Below are positions 1-9,923 of a DNA stretch of 64,000 nucleotides, piece by piece. The translations under genes and the position numbers were made by a program. The notes beneath the pieces were generated by a model. That model was given only the letters and a program-made list of their open reading frames with translations. It was not told where the DNA came from and searched no databases. Source of the stretch: Nocardioides kongjuensis (lineage in GTDB: Bacteria > Actinomycetota > Actinomycetes > Propionibacteriales > Nocardioidaceae); NCBI RefSeq assembly GCF_013409625.1, contig NZ_JACCBF010000001.1, forward strand, positions 3,723,001-3,787,000, given 5' to 3'. Position 1 is the stretch's first letter. The number at the start of each line of letters is the position of its first letter.

Positions 1-3000
1 GCAGGTAGAGGTACGCGACCCCGCCGAGGTGACGCACGGGGTCGTAGCCGGGCTGGCGCCAGCGCAGGAAGCGGTGCAGCACGACGGCGTACAGCAGGGC
101 CTGGAGCGGGTAGTCGGAGTGCCCCATGGCGTCGTCGAGCGCGCTCGGCCGGTAGGCGCCCGCGGTGAGCGGCTCGTCGGTCGGCCCGAGCCAGTTGGTC
201 TTGTAGTCGACGACGACGTAGCGGGGGTCGCCGTCGGCCGACGGCAGCCGGAGCACCACGTCGATCGAACCGGTCAGGTAGCCGCGGAGCACCTGGCCTC
301 CGAGCAGCGGGTTGTCGAGCGCGTCGGCGTAGGCACGGACCGGGTCGCCCTCCGGCAGGTGCTTGCGCAGCAGGGACGCGATGTCGCCCAGCAGCACCTC
401 GTCAGCCGACCGCGCCTGGTGGACCGGGTGGTCACCGCCGGAGAGCGGCAGCTCGAAGTCGAGCTCGCACAGGCGGTCGGTCGTGCCGACCCGGCGCAGC
501 GTCGTGTCGTCCATCAGCGGCCCGAGCGGCGTGTCCAGCACCGCTACGAGGGCATCGGCGAGCTCCTCGGGATCGAGCGCCACCGGCCACCACGTCAGCT
601 GCTCCGCGATGTGGCCGAGCAGCTCGGCACGCAGGTCGGGCACCGCGGGGTCGGCGTGCTCGAGGACCGCGTGGACCAGCGAGCCGAAGGTCGCACCGAG
701 CGGCAGACCCGCCATCGGGGAGGGCAGGGCGAGCGCCGGGTCGGGTGCGGCGGTCTCGACCAGCGGCGGCAGGTCCTCGTCGTCCTTCGGCTCGATCTCG
801 GGCTCGCTGCCGACGCCCGGGGCCGGGGCGCCGAGGTCGACGTGGCTCAGCGCGGAGTACGACGTACGCCGCCACCCGGTGTCGACGGACCGGGTGAACC
901 CACGGGCGCCCAGTTCGGCCGGCGGCTCCTGCGGCAGCGGCGGGAGCTCGGTCGCGGGCTCGGCGACCTCGGGCACGAAGGCGCCCCGGTCGCGCCAGGT
1001 CGCGAAGAGCCGGGTCGCGGCGTCCTCGTCGGGCACCGGCGGGTCGACGGGGACCACGCTGCTCAGGCCCTTGCCGTCCGGCGCCGGACCGCGGAGCAGC
1101 AGGCGGTGCAGCGGGGACGCCTTGGCGTTGCTGGTCGGCGCCCACCAGGCGACGACCTGGCTCTGGGCGCGGGTGAGGGCGACGTAGAGCAGCCGCAGCC
1201 ACTCGCCGTTCTCCTCGTCCTTCCAGCGCCGGACGTGGTCGGCCCAGTCGGGGCCGGCATTGACGACGTCGAGGCAGCGGCGGCCGTCGGCGTCGTGGAA
1301 GAGCGGCTTGTCGGCCGTCTGCGCGACCCAGCGGTCGGCGAGCGAGGGCAGGTAGACGACGGGGTACTGCAGGCCCTTGCTCGCGTGGATCGTCACGAGC
1401 TGCACGGCATCGGCGTCGGAGTCGAGGCGGCGGGTCCGCTCCGCGCCGCGACCGTCGCGAGCCTCGAGCACCTGCTGGCGCAGCCACGCCAGCAGCGCGA
1501 CGGCGCCCATCTGCTCGCGCAGCGCGGCCTCGTGCAGCACCTCGCCGATGTGGCGCAGGTCGGTCAGGGTGCGCTCGCCACCGACCTGGCCGAGGAGCCG
1601 CTCGGGCATGCCACCGGACGTCGCGGCCTCGACGACTGCGGCGACGCCGCGCCGGCCGAGCGCCTCGGACCAGGACCGGAGCCGGTCGCCGAGGTCGTCG
1701 CTGAGGTCGTCACCGCCGGCATCGAGGGTCGCGGCGTCGTACCCGAGGAAGGAGGTGAGCGCCGCTGCCCGCACCCGGGGGGTGCGGTGGGGCTGCTCGA
1801 GGGCCTCGAGCAGGGAGAGCCACTCGACCGCGGCCGGCGTCGCGAACACGCTGCCGCCGCCGGCGATGACGGCGGCGACGCCGACCTCCTGCAGGGCGGC
1901 GCGGACCGCGGCCAGGTCGGCGTGGCGGTAGCAGATGACCGCGATGTCGTCGGGTCGCAGGTCGCGTCCTTCGAACTGCGCCCCGCTGGTGATCAGCGCC
2001 CGGATGTCGTGGGCGAGGTCGCGGGCGATGTGGGGGCGGACCTGGTGGACGGTGAGGTTGGTGCCGCCGCGCTTGCCGAACGTCTCGCGGCGCACCACCC
2101 GCACCCGGAACGGCGCGGGCCTCGGCGCCCCGACCAGCCGGGACTCCTGGTGGTGGGCCTGCACGTCGTGGACGACGATCCGCGGGTCGCCGAGCTCGGC
2201 ACCGCCGAGCAGCCGCCCGAACCCGGCGACCAGGTCGGCGTCGCTGCGCCGGTTGACCGCGAGCGTCTGGCGGGTGGTGGCGGTCTCCGCCGCGGTGAGG
2301 TACGTCGTCACGTCGCCCCCGCGGAAGGCGTAGATCGCCTGCTTCGGGTCGCCGATCAGCACCATCGTGGCGTGGCCGCTGAACGCCCGGTCGAACACCT
2401 TCCACTGCACCGGGTCGGTGTCTTGGAACTCGTCGACCAGCACGATCCGCCACCGCGCCCGCATCCGCGCCCGGGCCGGCGAGTCGTCCTTCTCGAGCGC
2501 GTGGGCGAGCTGGGCGAGCAGGTCGTCGTAGGACAGCACGCCGAGGCGGCGCTTGCGCCGGTCGATCTCCTGGCGCACGGCCGCGGCGAACGCCACCCGC
2601 CGCCCGGCCGGGTCGTCCCGGGGCAGGTCGGCCGGCTCCAGGTCGGCCTGCGGGTCGCCCACGACCCGCCGCGCGATCGCGAGCGCCTCGGTGTGGGTGA
2701 ACGCCGGTGCGGTGCCGGCGGGCAGCTGCGCGAACGCCCGCAGGTAGAGGTCGTCGACGACCTCGACCAGCATGTCGTCGAGGTTCTCGACGAGCCGGGC
2801 CCGGGCGTCGGTGTCGCCCGGGACACCGAGCGAGTCGAGCACCAGCGAGCAGAACTGGTGGATGGTGGCGATCGTGGCCGCGTCGAAGTCGGCCAGCGCC
2901 TGGCTGACCCGGCGGTGCCGCACCGCCCGCTCCTCGGGCGGGCAGTCGAGCAGCTGCTCGATCACCTCGGTGGGCGGCGTGGCCAGGGTCCCGGCCAGCG

Positions 3001-3313
3001 CGGACTCGGCCTCGACCAGCTGGCGGCGTACCTGCTCGCGCAGCTCCTGGCTCGCCGCCCGGCCGAAGGTCACGACGAGCAGCTGCTCGAGCGGCACGCC
3101 CTCCTCGGCGACGTAGCGGGTCACCAGCGCGCCGATGGTCCAGGTCTTGCCGGTCCCGGCGCTGGCCTCGAGCAGGGTGGTGCCGGTCGGCAGCGGGCCG
3201 CGGATGTCGAAGGGAGTCATGCTCTCCGAGGGGGAATCCGCTGGGAGACCGGGGCCCCCGCGGCGTTGTTCGGGGGAGCGAAGCGGAGGAGAAGAACGTC
3301 GTGGGGTGGTCAT
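1..3313 (-). CDS. recB: RecB, helicase-nuclease subunit of exonuclease V (3' end outside window)
   Basis: RecB drives 3'-5' unwinding and holds the nuclease of the RecBCD double-strand-break repair enzyme. The minus-strand frame stays open from 3313 to base 1, about 1,104 codons; the C-terminus lies outside. Seen: Walker A SAGTGKT at residues 51-57, UvrD box DEFQDTD near residue 291, helicase motif HASKGLQYP near 643, and the nuclease motif VVDYKTNW with its Lys near 1037. The ATG at 3313 overlaps the recC stop (ATGA), which fits translational coupling. A second ATG at 3220, preceded by GGAG, is possible: the 31 residues between are low-complexity and not typical of RecB. recD would be expected just beyond the left edge (inference). 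Identity is secure; the start is uncertain. Confidence 0.93.
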   Translation of the reverse strand, partial: MTTPRRSSPPLRSPEQRRGGPGLPADSPSESMTPFDIRGPLPTGTTLLEASAGTGKTWTIGALVTRYVAEEGVPLEQLLVVTFGRAASQELREQVRRQLVEAESALAGTLATPPTEVIEQLLDCPPEERAVRHRRVSQALADFDAATIATIHQFCSLVLDSLGVPGDTDARARLVENLDDMLVEVVDDLYLRAFAQLPAGTAPAFTHTEALAIARRVVGDPQADLEPADLPRDDPAGRRVAFAAAVRQEIDRRKRRLGVLSYDDLLAQLAHALEKDDSPARARMRARWRIVLVDEFQDTDPVQWKVFDRAFSGHATMVLIGDPKQAIYAFRGGDVTTYLTAAETATTRQTLAVNRRSDADLVAGFGRLLGGAELGDPRIVVHDVQAHHQESRLVGAPRPAPFRVRVVRRETFGKRGGTNLTVHQVRPHIARDLAHDIRALITSGAQFEGRDLRPDDIAVICYRHADLAAVRAALQEVGVAAVIAGGGSVFATPAAVEWLSLLEALEQPHRTPRVRAAALTSFLGYDAATLDAGGDDLSDDLGDRLRSWSEALGRRGVAAVVEAATSGGMPERLLGQVGGERTLTDLRHIGEVLHEAALREQMGAVALLAWLRQQVLEARDGRGAERTRRLDSDADAVQLVTIHASKGLQYPVVYLPSLADRWVAQTADKPLFHDADGRRCLDVVNAGPDWADHVRRWKDEENGEWLRLLYVALTRAQSQVVAWWAPTSNAKASPLHRLLLRGPAPDGKGLSSVVPVDPPVPDEDAATRLFATWRDRGAFVPEVAEPATELPPLPQEPPAELGARGFTRSVDTGWRRTSYSALSHVDLGAPAPGVGSEPEIEPKDDEDLPPLVETAAPDPALALPSPMAGLPLGATFGSLVHAVLEHADPAVPDLRAELLGHIAEQLTWWPVALDPEELADALVAVLDTPLGPLMDDTTLRRVGTTDRLCELDFELPLSGGDHPVHQARSADEVLLGDIASLLRKHLPEGDPVRAYADALDNPLLGGQVLRGYLTGSIDVVLRLPSADGDPRYVVVDYKTNWLGPTDEPLTAGAYRPSALDDAMGHSDYPLQALLYAVVLHRFLRWRQPGYDPVRHLGGVAYLYL

Positions 3314-6300
3314 AGGGGGCCCACCTTCTCGGCGCCGGCGAGCAGCGGCTCCCACAGCGTCCACGCGTACGACGGCAGCCCGGCCTCGATCAGCACCGAC
3401 ACGGGCGCGTCGTGGCCCCAGATCCGGCGGTGCACGGCGTCGTCGTCCTCGCCGGTGATGCCGTAGGAGTTGAACGGGTCGGTGACCCACGAACGCGCGG
3501 CGACCTCGACGGGGTCGATGTCCATCCCGCGCAGCTCCTTGGCCCGCGCCTCGGCCCATGCGTGCGCGGTCTTGAGCGGGATCGGGAGCGGCCGCACGGC
3601 ACCCTCGTCGTAGAGGTCGACGACCGCACGCAGCCACTCCGACGCGCGGTGGTCGAGCGGCCCGGCCAGCGCCCGCTGCGGACCGCCCCTGGCGCGGGCG
3701 ATCGCGTGGCTGCTCCAGTTCTCGTCGGGGTGGCTGGCGCTCAGCGCGAGCACCCGCAGCCAGGACGCGATCCGCTGCTTGGGCCCGGGCCGGGAGTAGG
3801 TGACGTCGACCAGCTGGTTGCCGTGGACCCGCGGCACCGTGCCGGTGAGCCGGCGGCCGTCCCCGAGGTCGACGTCGACGTCGACGCTGCGGGCGGGGGT
3901 GGCACGCAGCGGCGCGCTCTGCTGGAGCAGGGCCTGGCAGTCGCGGACGACGTCGCTGAGGGCGCCGTACCCGAGTCCGAAGGGGGGCAGGGACCCGCGC
4001 AGCTGCTCGGCGAGCATCACCGCCTCACCGGTCGTGGCCGGGTCGTCGGAGGACAGGACCGCGCGCAGCAGCCGGTCGCCGATCGCCCACCTCTCCAGGT
4101 TGTCGAGGTCGACCGGGATCGCGTCGGCGACCTCACCGGGCTCGAACGGGGTGGCCACGTCGAGGCGCCCGCGCAGGAAGCTGCGCGCCGGGCGGTGCAC
4201 GAAGTCGATGAGGTCGGCGAGCGACACGTCCTGCGCAGGCCGAGCCGGCACCGGTCCGGACAGGAAGGCCGGGACCGGCGTCCGCTCGCGCACCGACGCC
4301 CGCGCGCCGGCCAGCGACGCGCGGTCGAAGCTGAACGGACCCGTCCCGACCAGCTCGCCGGGCACGTGGTTGCGCGGGTCGAACCCCTGCAACGGATGGC
4401 GTACGACGACCCGGTCGCGCACGGGCGTTGCCGACGTGCGGTCGAGGGCGTCGAGCAGCTCACCGAGCGGCACCGCCGGGGGCCGCTCCTGACCGGTGTG
4501 CTCGGCGGCACCGGTGTAGGTGATCACCAGCCGCTCGCCGGCCGCGAGGATGGCGTCGAGCAGCAGCTGGCGGTCCTCGCCGCGCAGGTCGCGCTCGCCG
4601 ACGCGCGGGCGCCGGCCGAGGACGTCGTCGCCGTTGACCCCGCTGCTGCGCGGGAAGACGCCGTCGTCGAGGCCGACCAGGCACACCACCCGGTGCGGCA
4701 CCGAGCGCATCGGCACCATCGTGCAGACGGTCAGGGTGCCGGTGCGGAAGTTGGACCGCGTCGGGCGACCGGCGAGCCGCGCTTGCAGCAGGGCGCGGAC
4801 GTCGGCCAGTCGCAGCGGGACGCCCGTGCTGTCCTCGTCGCTCTCGTCGGCGCTGCCCGCACCGACACAGGCCCGGGCGAGCTCGCGCTCGAACTGCGGG
4901 AGCTGCCACGCCTCGTCATCATCGACCTCGCACAGGTCGCGCACGCCCTCGGTGAGCGCGGCGAACCACTGGTCAGCAGCGCTCGCCCTGTCCAGCGCGC
5001 CGAGGCAGTCGCCGAGCCGGGTGACCGCCTCGCTGAGCCGGCCGACCAGCTCGATCTCGCCGCTGGCGATGTCGTCGACCGGCAGGCCGCGGCCGACGTG
5101 GCGGTAGTCGTCGTCGCTCATCGCGACACCCAGCAGCAGCCGGTCGAGCCCGGCTCGCCAGGTGTTGTGCTCGAACCCGTCCATCGCGTACGCCGCCCGC
5201 TGGGTCGCGTCGATGCCCCACCGCACGCCGGCCTCCGCGACCCACCGGGTCATCCGCGCGAGGTCGTCGTCGGTGAACCCGAACCGGCGCCGGCACACCG
5301 GTCGCGCCAGCAGGTCGAGCACCTGGGACGCGGTCGCCCGTCCGCCGGCGAGGTCGACGAGCACGACCGCGACGGCGAGCAGCGGGTTGGTGCTGCTGGT
5401 GGCGCGGTCGGCCAGCCGAACCCGCAGCTGGTGGGCCGGGTGCAGCTCGGAGCCGGCCGCGGCGGATCCCTCGCCGATCAGCTCGCCCATGCCGAAGCCG
5501 GCGGAGATCAGCGGCGCGTAGGTCTCTACGTCGGGGCACATCACGACGATGTCGCGCGGCTCCAGGGTCGGGTCGTCCTCGAGCAGGCCGACGAGCAGCT
5601 CGCGGAGCACCTCGACCTGGCGCGCCGGGCCGTGGCAGGCGTGCACCTGCAGGGACCGGTCGTCGGGGCGTAGCACCCGGGCTGCCCGCTCCTCCACGGA
5701 CAGCACGCGGTTGGCCCGCAGGTCGGCCTGCAGCCACCCCAGCAGGTCGTCCGGAGCCCCGGGATCCGGTGCGGCACCGGCATCCGCGGCCTGCCCCGCA
5801 CGCACCCGCGCCCCCAGCACGGTGGCCAGCTCGCGGGAGTCGCGACCGAGTGACGCCAGCAGCGGGTGGTGGGCCAGCTGTGCCGACGCGGACTCGTCGC
5901 GCGGCCCGACCTCGATCCCCGCCGCGGCGACGGCGGACCACAGCGCGGCGGACGGCTGGGCCAGCCAGAGGTGGACGTCGCGGTGCGCCGCCAGCGCGAC
6001 GAGCAGGTCGATCTCGGTCTCGGGCAGGCGGGTGTGGCCGAACAGCGACAGCCGGTCGGGCAGGTCGAGCCCGGCGACCTCACCGGACCGCAACGCGGCG
6101 CAGACCCGGTCGTGCCGCACGTCCGGCGCCTCGGCGTGCCCCGCCGCAGCCATCCGCGCGAGCAGCCGCCGCCACAGCTCGGCCTCCCACGCCAGGTCCG
6201 GCGCGAGCGGCTCCCCCGCCCCGTCGGTGTCGCGGCCCTCGCGCCAGTCGCGGACCAGCGCCGGCCGCTGGACGGCGTACGACGCGAACAGCTCCGCGAG

Positions 6301-6720
6301 GCGTCGCGCGACCGACCACCGGCGGCTGCGGCGCAGCTCGCCCTCCTCACCGTCGAGGCCGTGCCCCAGGTGGGTCGCCAGGGTCGCGCACCACGCCTCG
6401 CCCAGCGACTCGTCGATGGTCCCGAGCAGCGGCCACACCAGGCGATCGGGGTGCCACGGGTCGTCGCGATCACGGCCGAGCAGCAGCCCGACCAGCGACG
6501 CGGGCTGCAGGAAGCGGACGCCCGCGCAGACCCCGTCGCCCCCGGACGGTCCGGCACCGAGCCGGTGCGAGAGCCGCTGGGTGAGCCAGCGCTCGACGCC
6601 TCGCGCCGGCACCACGACCACCTCGCTGGCGAACGGGTCGGCCAGCGGGGTCGCCAGCAGCTCGCCGAGCTCGTCGGCGAGCAGGTCGGTCCGCGCGGCG
6701 CGGTGCAGGTGGAGGGTCAT
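3310..6720 (-). CDS. recC: RecC, chi-recognition subunit of exonuclease V
   Basis: RecC (1,136 aa) scaffolds RecBCD and scans for the recombination hotspot. The N-terminus MTLHLHRAARTDLLADELGE followed by DPFASEVVVVPARGVERWLT is the family's usual start. The segment RMARVGV-free inactive helicase fold has no intact Walker A, as known for RecC. Length matches the family (about 1,100 aa). I chose the ATG at 6720 because homologous sequence begins there; the open frame upstream is the shadow of the TetR gene. It follows that TetR gene by 11 bases and overlaps recB by four bases, so recC-recB are co-transcribed. Confidence 0.93.
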   Translation of the reverse strand: MTLHLHRAARTDLLADELGELLATPLADPFASEVVVVPARGVERWLTQRLSHRLGAGPSGGDGVCAGVRFLQPASLVGLLLGRDRDDPWHPDRLVWPLLGTIDESLGEAWCATLATHLGHGLDGEEGELRRSRRWSVARRLAELFASYAVQRPALVRDWREGRDTDGAGEPLAPDLAWEAELWRRLLARMAAAGHAEAPDVRHDRVCAALRSGEVAGLDLPDRLSLFGHTRLPETEIDLLVALAAHRDVHLWLAQPSAALWSAVAAAGIEVGPRDESASAQLAHHPLLASLGRDSRELATVLGARVRAGQAADAGAAPDPGAPDDLLGWLQADLRANRVLSVEERAARVLRPDDRSLQVHACHGPARQVEVLRELLVGLLEDDPTLEPRDIVVMCPDVETYAPLISAGFGMGELIGEGSAAAGSELHPAHQLRVRLADRATSSTNPLLAVAVVLVDLAGGRATASQVLDLLARPVCRRRFGFTDDDLARMTRWVAEAGVRWGIDATQRAAYAMDGFEHNTWRAGLDRLLLGVAMSDDDYRHVGRGLPVDDIASGEIELVGRLSEAVTRLGDCLGALDRASAADQWFAALTEGVRDLCEVDDDEAWQLPQFERELARACVGAGSADESDEDSTGVPLRLADVRALLQARLAGRPTRSNFRTGTLTVCTMVPMRSVPHRVVCLVGLDDGVFPRSSGVNGDDVLGRRPRVGERDLRGEDRQLLLDAILAAGERLVITYTGAAEHTGQERPPAVPLGELLDALDRTSATPVRDRVVVRHPLQGFDPRNHVPGELVGTGPFSFDRASLAGARASVRERTPVPAFLSGPVPARPAQDVSLADLIDFVHRPARSFLRGRLDVATPFEPGEVADAIPVDLDNLERWAIGDRLLRAVLSSDDPATTGEAVMLAEQLRGSLPPFGLGYGALSDVVRDCQALLQQSAPLRATPARSVDVDVDLGDGRRLTGTVPRVHGNQLVDVTYSRPGPKQRIASWLRVLALSASHPDENWSSHAIARARGGPQRALAGPLDHRASEWLRAVVDLYDEGAVRPLPIPLKTAHAWAEARAKELRGMDIDPVEVAARSWVTDPFNSYGITGEDDDAVHRRIWGHDAPVSVLIEAGLPSYAWTLWEPLLAGAEKVGPL

Positions 6721-6731
6721 CGCGGCCGAGG

Positions 6732-7895
6732 CTACTTGCGGGGTTCGGCAGAACCCGACGGAGTCCCCAGCACCGCCCGCCCGATCCGCAGCAACCCGTC
6801 GCGCTGGCCCTCCTCGTCGGGCGCCAGCCGCAGCCGCATCGCGTTGACGACCGTCTGCGCCGAGCGCACCAGTGCATGGGCGTCCGCGCGCGTCAGCTCG
6901 GGCCGGCAGGCGACGAGCAGCACCACCCACTCGTCGACGTAGTCCTGCTGCATCCGCCGGATAGGCGCCCGTTCCTCCTCGGGCACGTGGACCAGCTCGG
7001 TGAACAGCGCAGCCAGCGCGTCCCCCTGCGCGACGTTGATCCGGACCAGCGACGCCAGCGCCTTCTCCAGCGCATCCGCCGGGTCGCTCGTCGAGGAGAG
7101 GACCCCGGCCAGGTCGAACTGCATCGCATCGAGGCACCGGGTGATGGCGTGGGTCAGCACGGCGGACTTGCGCGGGAAGTGGTGGTAGAGCGTCGGACCG
7201 GAGATGCCCGCCGCGGCGCCGATGTCGTCCATGCCGACGGCGTGGAAGCCACGCTCCGCGAACAGGCGCACGGCAGCCGAGAGCGCCGCCTCCCTCCGCG
7301 ACGCCGGCCGCAGCCCGGCCCCCGAGCCCGTCGGCCGGCGTACGACGGATCGACCGGCCCCGAGGTCGCCCAGCCCGGCGATGGCCATCGCCGCTGCGAC
7401 CATCAGCTCCTGAGCACGGTCCCGGTCCACCTTGGCCCGCTCGAACGCCCGTCCGGTCGTGAGGACCGAGTGGACGGCCCACGTGGACACCTCGCCACCG
7501 ACCGCACGCCGCAACGGCTCGAGCGCGGCCAGGTAGCGGGCCTCCAGCTCGGCGGCCCGGTCCGGCTCGAGGAACACCTGGCCGCGTTGCCACACGCTGC
7601 CCGCCCGGTCCGGTCGCAGCAGCTGCCTCGCGGCGTGGTCGAGCAACCCGGGCAGGCCGGCGGGTCCGCCGTAAGCCAGCTCGAGGAGCTCGATCTCCTG
7701 CTCGACCGCGGCCGCCAGGAGGCCGGTCTTTCCGCTGAAGTGACGGTAGAGAGCGGAGGCCGAGACGCCCACCTCGGCGGCGATGTCGGCGACCGAGACG
7801 TCGTGGAAGCCGGCCCGCTCGAACTGTCGCGCGGCGGCCGCGACGATCAGCTGCTTGCGGTTGCGCGGGCGGCGCTGAGGGACGGCCTCCGACAT
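6732..7895 (-). CDS. Tandem TetR-type regulator with two DNA-binding domains
   Basis: This 387-aa protein is about twice the usual TetR length. Two helix-turn-helix regions are visible: residues about 13-60 (VSVADIAAEVGVSASALYRHF) and about 198-246 (VGMDDIGAAAGISGPTLYHHF), each followed by a helical segment. It looks like two TetR units fused head to tail. The effector is not known. Its ATG overlaps the stop of the patatin gene upstream (ATGA) and it runs into recC 11 bases later, so it lies in the middle of an operon rather than having its own promoter. Recognition as TetR-like is firm; function beyond DNA binding is not. Confidence 0.85.
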   Translation of the reverse strand: MSEAVPQRRPRNRKQLIVAAAARQFERAGFHDVSVADIAAEVGVSASALYRHFSGKTGLLAAAVEQEIELLELAYGGPAGLPGLLDHAARQLLRPDRAGSVWQRGQVFLEPDRAAELEARYLAALEPLRRAVGGEVSTWAVHSVLTTGRAFERAKVDRDRAQELMVAAAMAIAGLGDLGAGRSVVRRPTGSGAGLRPASRREAALSAAVRLFAERGFHAVGMDDIGAAAGISGPTLYHHFPRKSAVLTHAITRCLDAMQFDLAGVLSSTSDPADALEKALASLVRINVAQGDALAALFTELVHVPEEERAPIRRMQQDYVDEWVVLLVACRPELTRADAHALVRSAQTVVNAMRLRLAPDEEGQRDGLLRIGRAVLGTPSGSAEPRK

Positions 7896-8836
7896 CAGGC
7901 CGGCAGCTTGTCGAGGTAGTCCGCCATCACCAACCGCCCACGCTCGATCGCGTCGTCGATGACGGACAGGTCGGCGCTGAGCCGCGACACCTCCGGCGAG
8001 CCGAGCGGCGGGCGCACCTCGACCAGGGTCGGTACGTCGGCCAGCGTGCCGGCGGCGAGGCGCAGGTCGTCGGCGGCGTACGACCGGAACCGGTCGATGT
8101 GGGCGGCGCCGGCGGCGCGCCCGTGCCGCAGGAAGTACGGCGCCAGCAGGAGCCGCTCCAGCCGCGACGGCGGCACCGCGCGCTGGTCGGAGCGGCGGGT
8201 GCGCAGCACCAGCACGTGGGTGGCGCCCTGCGCGAGCGCGGTGCGGTAGGGCACGCCCTCGGAGAGCCCGCCGTCGACGTACCTCCGATCGCCCAGCCGC
8301 ACGGGACGCCCGGCCAGCAGTGGGATGCAGGAGCTGGCGCGCAGGGCGGTCTGGGCGCCGAGCCGGTCGACGACGTACGGCGCCAGGTCGGTCTCCCTGC
8401 CCGTCGCGGCGTCGGTCGCGATGGGGTGGAAGCCGATCGGGTTGGCCACGATCGCGTCGAAGTCCATCGGGGTGATCGACTCGTAGACGTGGTGCACGAG
8501 GCGCCGCAGGTCGACGACCGGGCCGCCGCGGAAGACCCGGCGTGGGTCGGTGACCCTCGCCGCCTGCACCTCGGGCCAGGCCCAGCTGCGCAGCCAGCGC
8601 TGCGCCTCTCCGGTCAGCAGCCAGGCGCCGTTGAGGGCGCCACCGGAGGTGCCGTAGACGTCGTCGAAGCAGTCGGTCAGGCCGGCCTCGTCGATGGCGA
8701 GCGCCATGCCCGCGGAGTACGCCGCCCGGCTTCCGCCGCCCTCGATGGCCAGGGCGATCCGGTGATCGTCGGTGCGCTGTCCCGGCCGGCTGCCGGACGC
8801 GCGCCGCTGGGCGAGGGCATCGAGCAGGGACGTCAT
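7895..8836 (-). CDS. Patatin-like phospholipase
   Basis: A 313-aa serine lipase or acyl hydrolase of the patatin family. Seen: the glycine-rich oxyanion loop EGGGSRAAYSAG at residues 32-43, nucleophile motif YGTSGGALNG with Ser64, and the DGG motif at residues 188-190 (catalytic Asp188). This is the full Ser-Asp dyad. No signal peptide is seen, so it is probably cytoplasmic, acting on phospholipid or acyl ester substrates (family knowledge). It overlaps the acetyltransferase gene upstream and the TetR gene downstream by four bases each. Confidence 0.88.
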   Translation of the reverse strand: MTSLLDALAQRRASGSRPGQRTDDHRIALAIEGGGSRAAYSAGMALAIDEAGLTDCFDDVYGTSGGALNGAWLLTGEAQRWLRSWAWPEVQAARVTDPRRVFRGGPVVDLRRLVHHVYESITPMDFDAIVANPIGFHPIATDAATGRETDLAPYVVDRLGAQTALRASSCIPLLAGRPVRLGDRRYVDGGLSEGVPYRTALAQGATHVLVLRTRRSDQRAVPPSRLERLLLAPYFLRHGRAAGAAHIDRFRSYAADDLRLAAGTLADVPTLVEVRPPLGSPEVSRLSADLSVIDDAIERGRLVMADYLDKLPA

Positions 8837-9426
8837 TGCTGGAGCTCTCTCACCACCCGGGCCGGGTTGCCGACCGCCAGCACGCCGGCGGGCAGGTCGC
8901 GGGTGACGACCGAGCCGGCGCCGACGACCGTGTTCGCCCCGATGGTGACGCCGGGACAGACGATGACGCCGCCGCCGAGCCACACGTTGTCGCCGATCGT
9001 GATCGGCGCGGCGTTCTCCCACTTGTCGCGGCGCAGGCCGGCCTCGAGCGGGTGCAGCGGTGTGAGCAGCTGGACGTTGGGCCCGATCTGCACGTCGTCG
9101 CCGATGGTGATGTCGACGACGTCGAGGGCGACCAGGCCGAAGTTCACGAAGACCCCCGACCCGACGCGGATCTGTGACCCGTAGTCGACCCGCAGCGGCG
9201 GGCGGATCGCGCTGTCCTCGCCGAAGGAGCCCAGCAGCTCGCCCAGGATCTCGGTACGACGGGCGCGCTCGTGGATCCCCGTCGCGTTGTAGGCCTCGGT
9301 GAGCTCCTGGGCCCGGACGTGGTCGGCGATCAGCTCGGGGTCGTCGGCGATGTACAGCTCGCCGGCGAGCATCCGCTCCTTCGTCGACCGCTCCTCCGGC
9401 GCCCGGGCGTCGTCCACCGCGCTCAT
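8833..9426 (-). CDS. Maltose/galactoside-type O-acetyltransferase
   Basis: A 197-aa acetyl-CoA-dependent sugar O-acetyltransferase of the Maa/LacA/NodL group. The N-terminal part (ERMLAGELYIADDPELIADH) is the Mac domain typical of maltose acetyltransferases. It is followed by hexapeptide left-handed beta-helix repeats from about residue 70, with the family stretch IGDNVWLGGGVIVCPGVTIG near residue 145. Length is normal. The start ATG at 9426 overlaps the stop of the PGPGW gene. Natural acceptor unknown. Confidence 0.88.
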   Translation of the reverse strand: MSAVDDARAPEERSTKERMLAGELYIADDPELIADHVRAQELTEAYNATGIHERARRTEILGELLGSFGEDSAIRPPLRVDYGSQIRVGSGVFVNFGLVALDVVDITIGDDVQIGPNVQLLTPLHPLEAGLRRDKWENAAPITIGDNVWLGGGVIVCPGVTIGANTVVGAGSVVTRDLPAGVLAVGNPARVVRELQQ

Positions 9427-9923
9427 TTCTCGTGCTCGTCGGTGTGGTGCCGGCGACCGTCGGCCTCGCTGATCTCACCCTCGAGGGCCGCACGCGCCTC
9501 GGGCTTGCCGTGGAAGCGGCGGTAGGAGTAGACGAGCAGGCCGAGCGCGATCGCGCAGGACAGCAGCAGGGTGATGCCGGTCCACACGCCGCCGGGCAGC
9601 CACCACTTCTCGGCGATCGGCCACCACTCGGGCGTGTCGGGGTCGAGCAGCCAGACCATGCCGAAGGCACCGATCCCGAGGGCGCCGATGGTGGAGGCGA
9701 TGATCCGCGGCCAGGTCTCGACGCCCTCCGCGGCGGCGCGCAGGGCACGGAGCAGGACGGGGTCGAGCAGCCGCTCGGCCCATGTGTACTGCTGCGACAG
9801 CACCGCCAGGCCGGCCGCCATCAGCAGCAGGCCGGGTCCGGGGAGCACCATCGCGGCGATGCCGGCGAGCAGCAGGAGCCAGCCGAGGACCTCGAGCAGG
9901 ATCCGCTTCGCCGCGCCGGTCAC
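9423..9923 (-). CDS. PGPGW-family small membrane protein
   Basis: A 166-aa membrane protein. Residues about 8-43 form two hydrophobic segments joined by the signature VLPGPGLLLM, which places it in the PGPGW/TIGR02611 family of uncharacterised actinobacterial membrane proteins. Two more hydrophobic segments lie near residues 75-95 and 107-130, followed by a charged C-terminal tail ending HHTDEHEK. The GTG start at 9923 overlaps the SnoaL stop (GTGA). Function unknown. Confidence 0.8.
   Translation of the reverse strand: MTGAAKRILLEVLGWLLLLAGIAAMVLPGPGLLLMAAGLAVLSQQYTWAERLLDPVLLRALRAAAEGVETWPRIIASTIGALGIGAFGMVWLLDPDTPEWWPIAEKWWLPGGVWTGITLLLSCAIALGLLVYSYRRFHGKPEARAALEGEISEADGRRHHTDEHEK

Noticed and set aside
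29..3466. 1,145-codon open frame on the plus strand opposite recB, and similar long frames opposite recC (3412-5673)
   Set aside because: The translations are Arg/Gly/Val-rich without any family motif, while the minus strand encodes clear RecB and RecC. They are GC-driven shadow frames.
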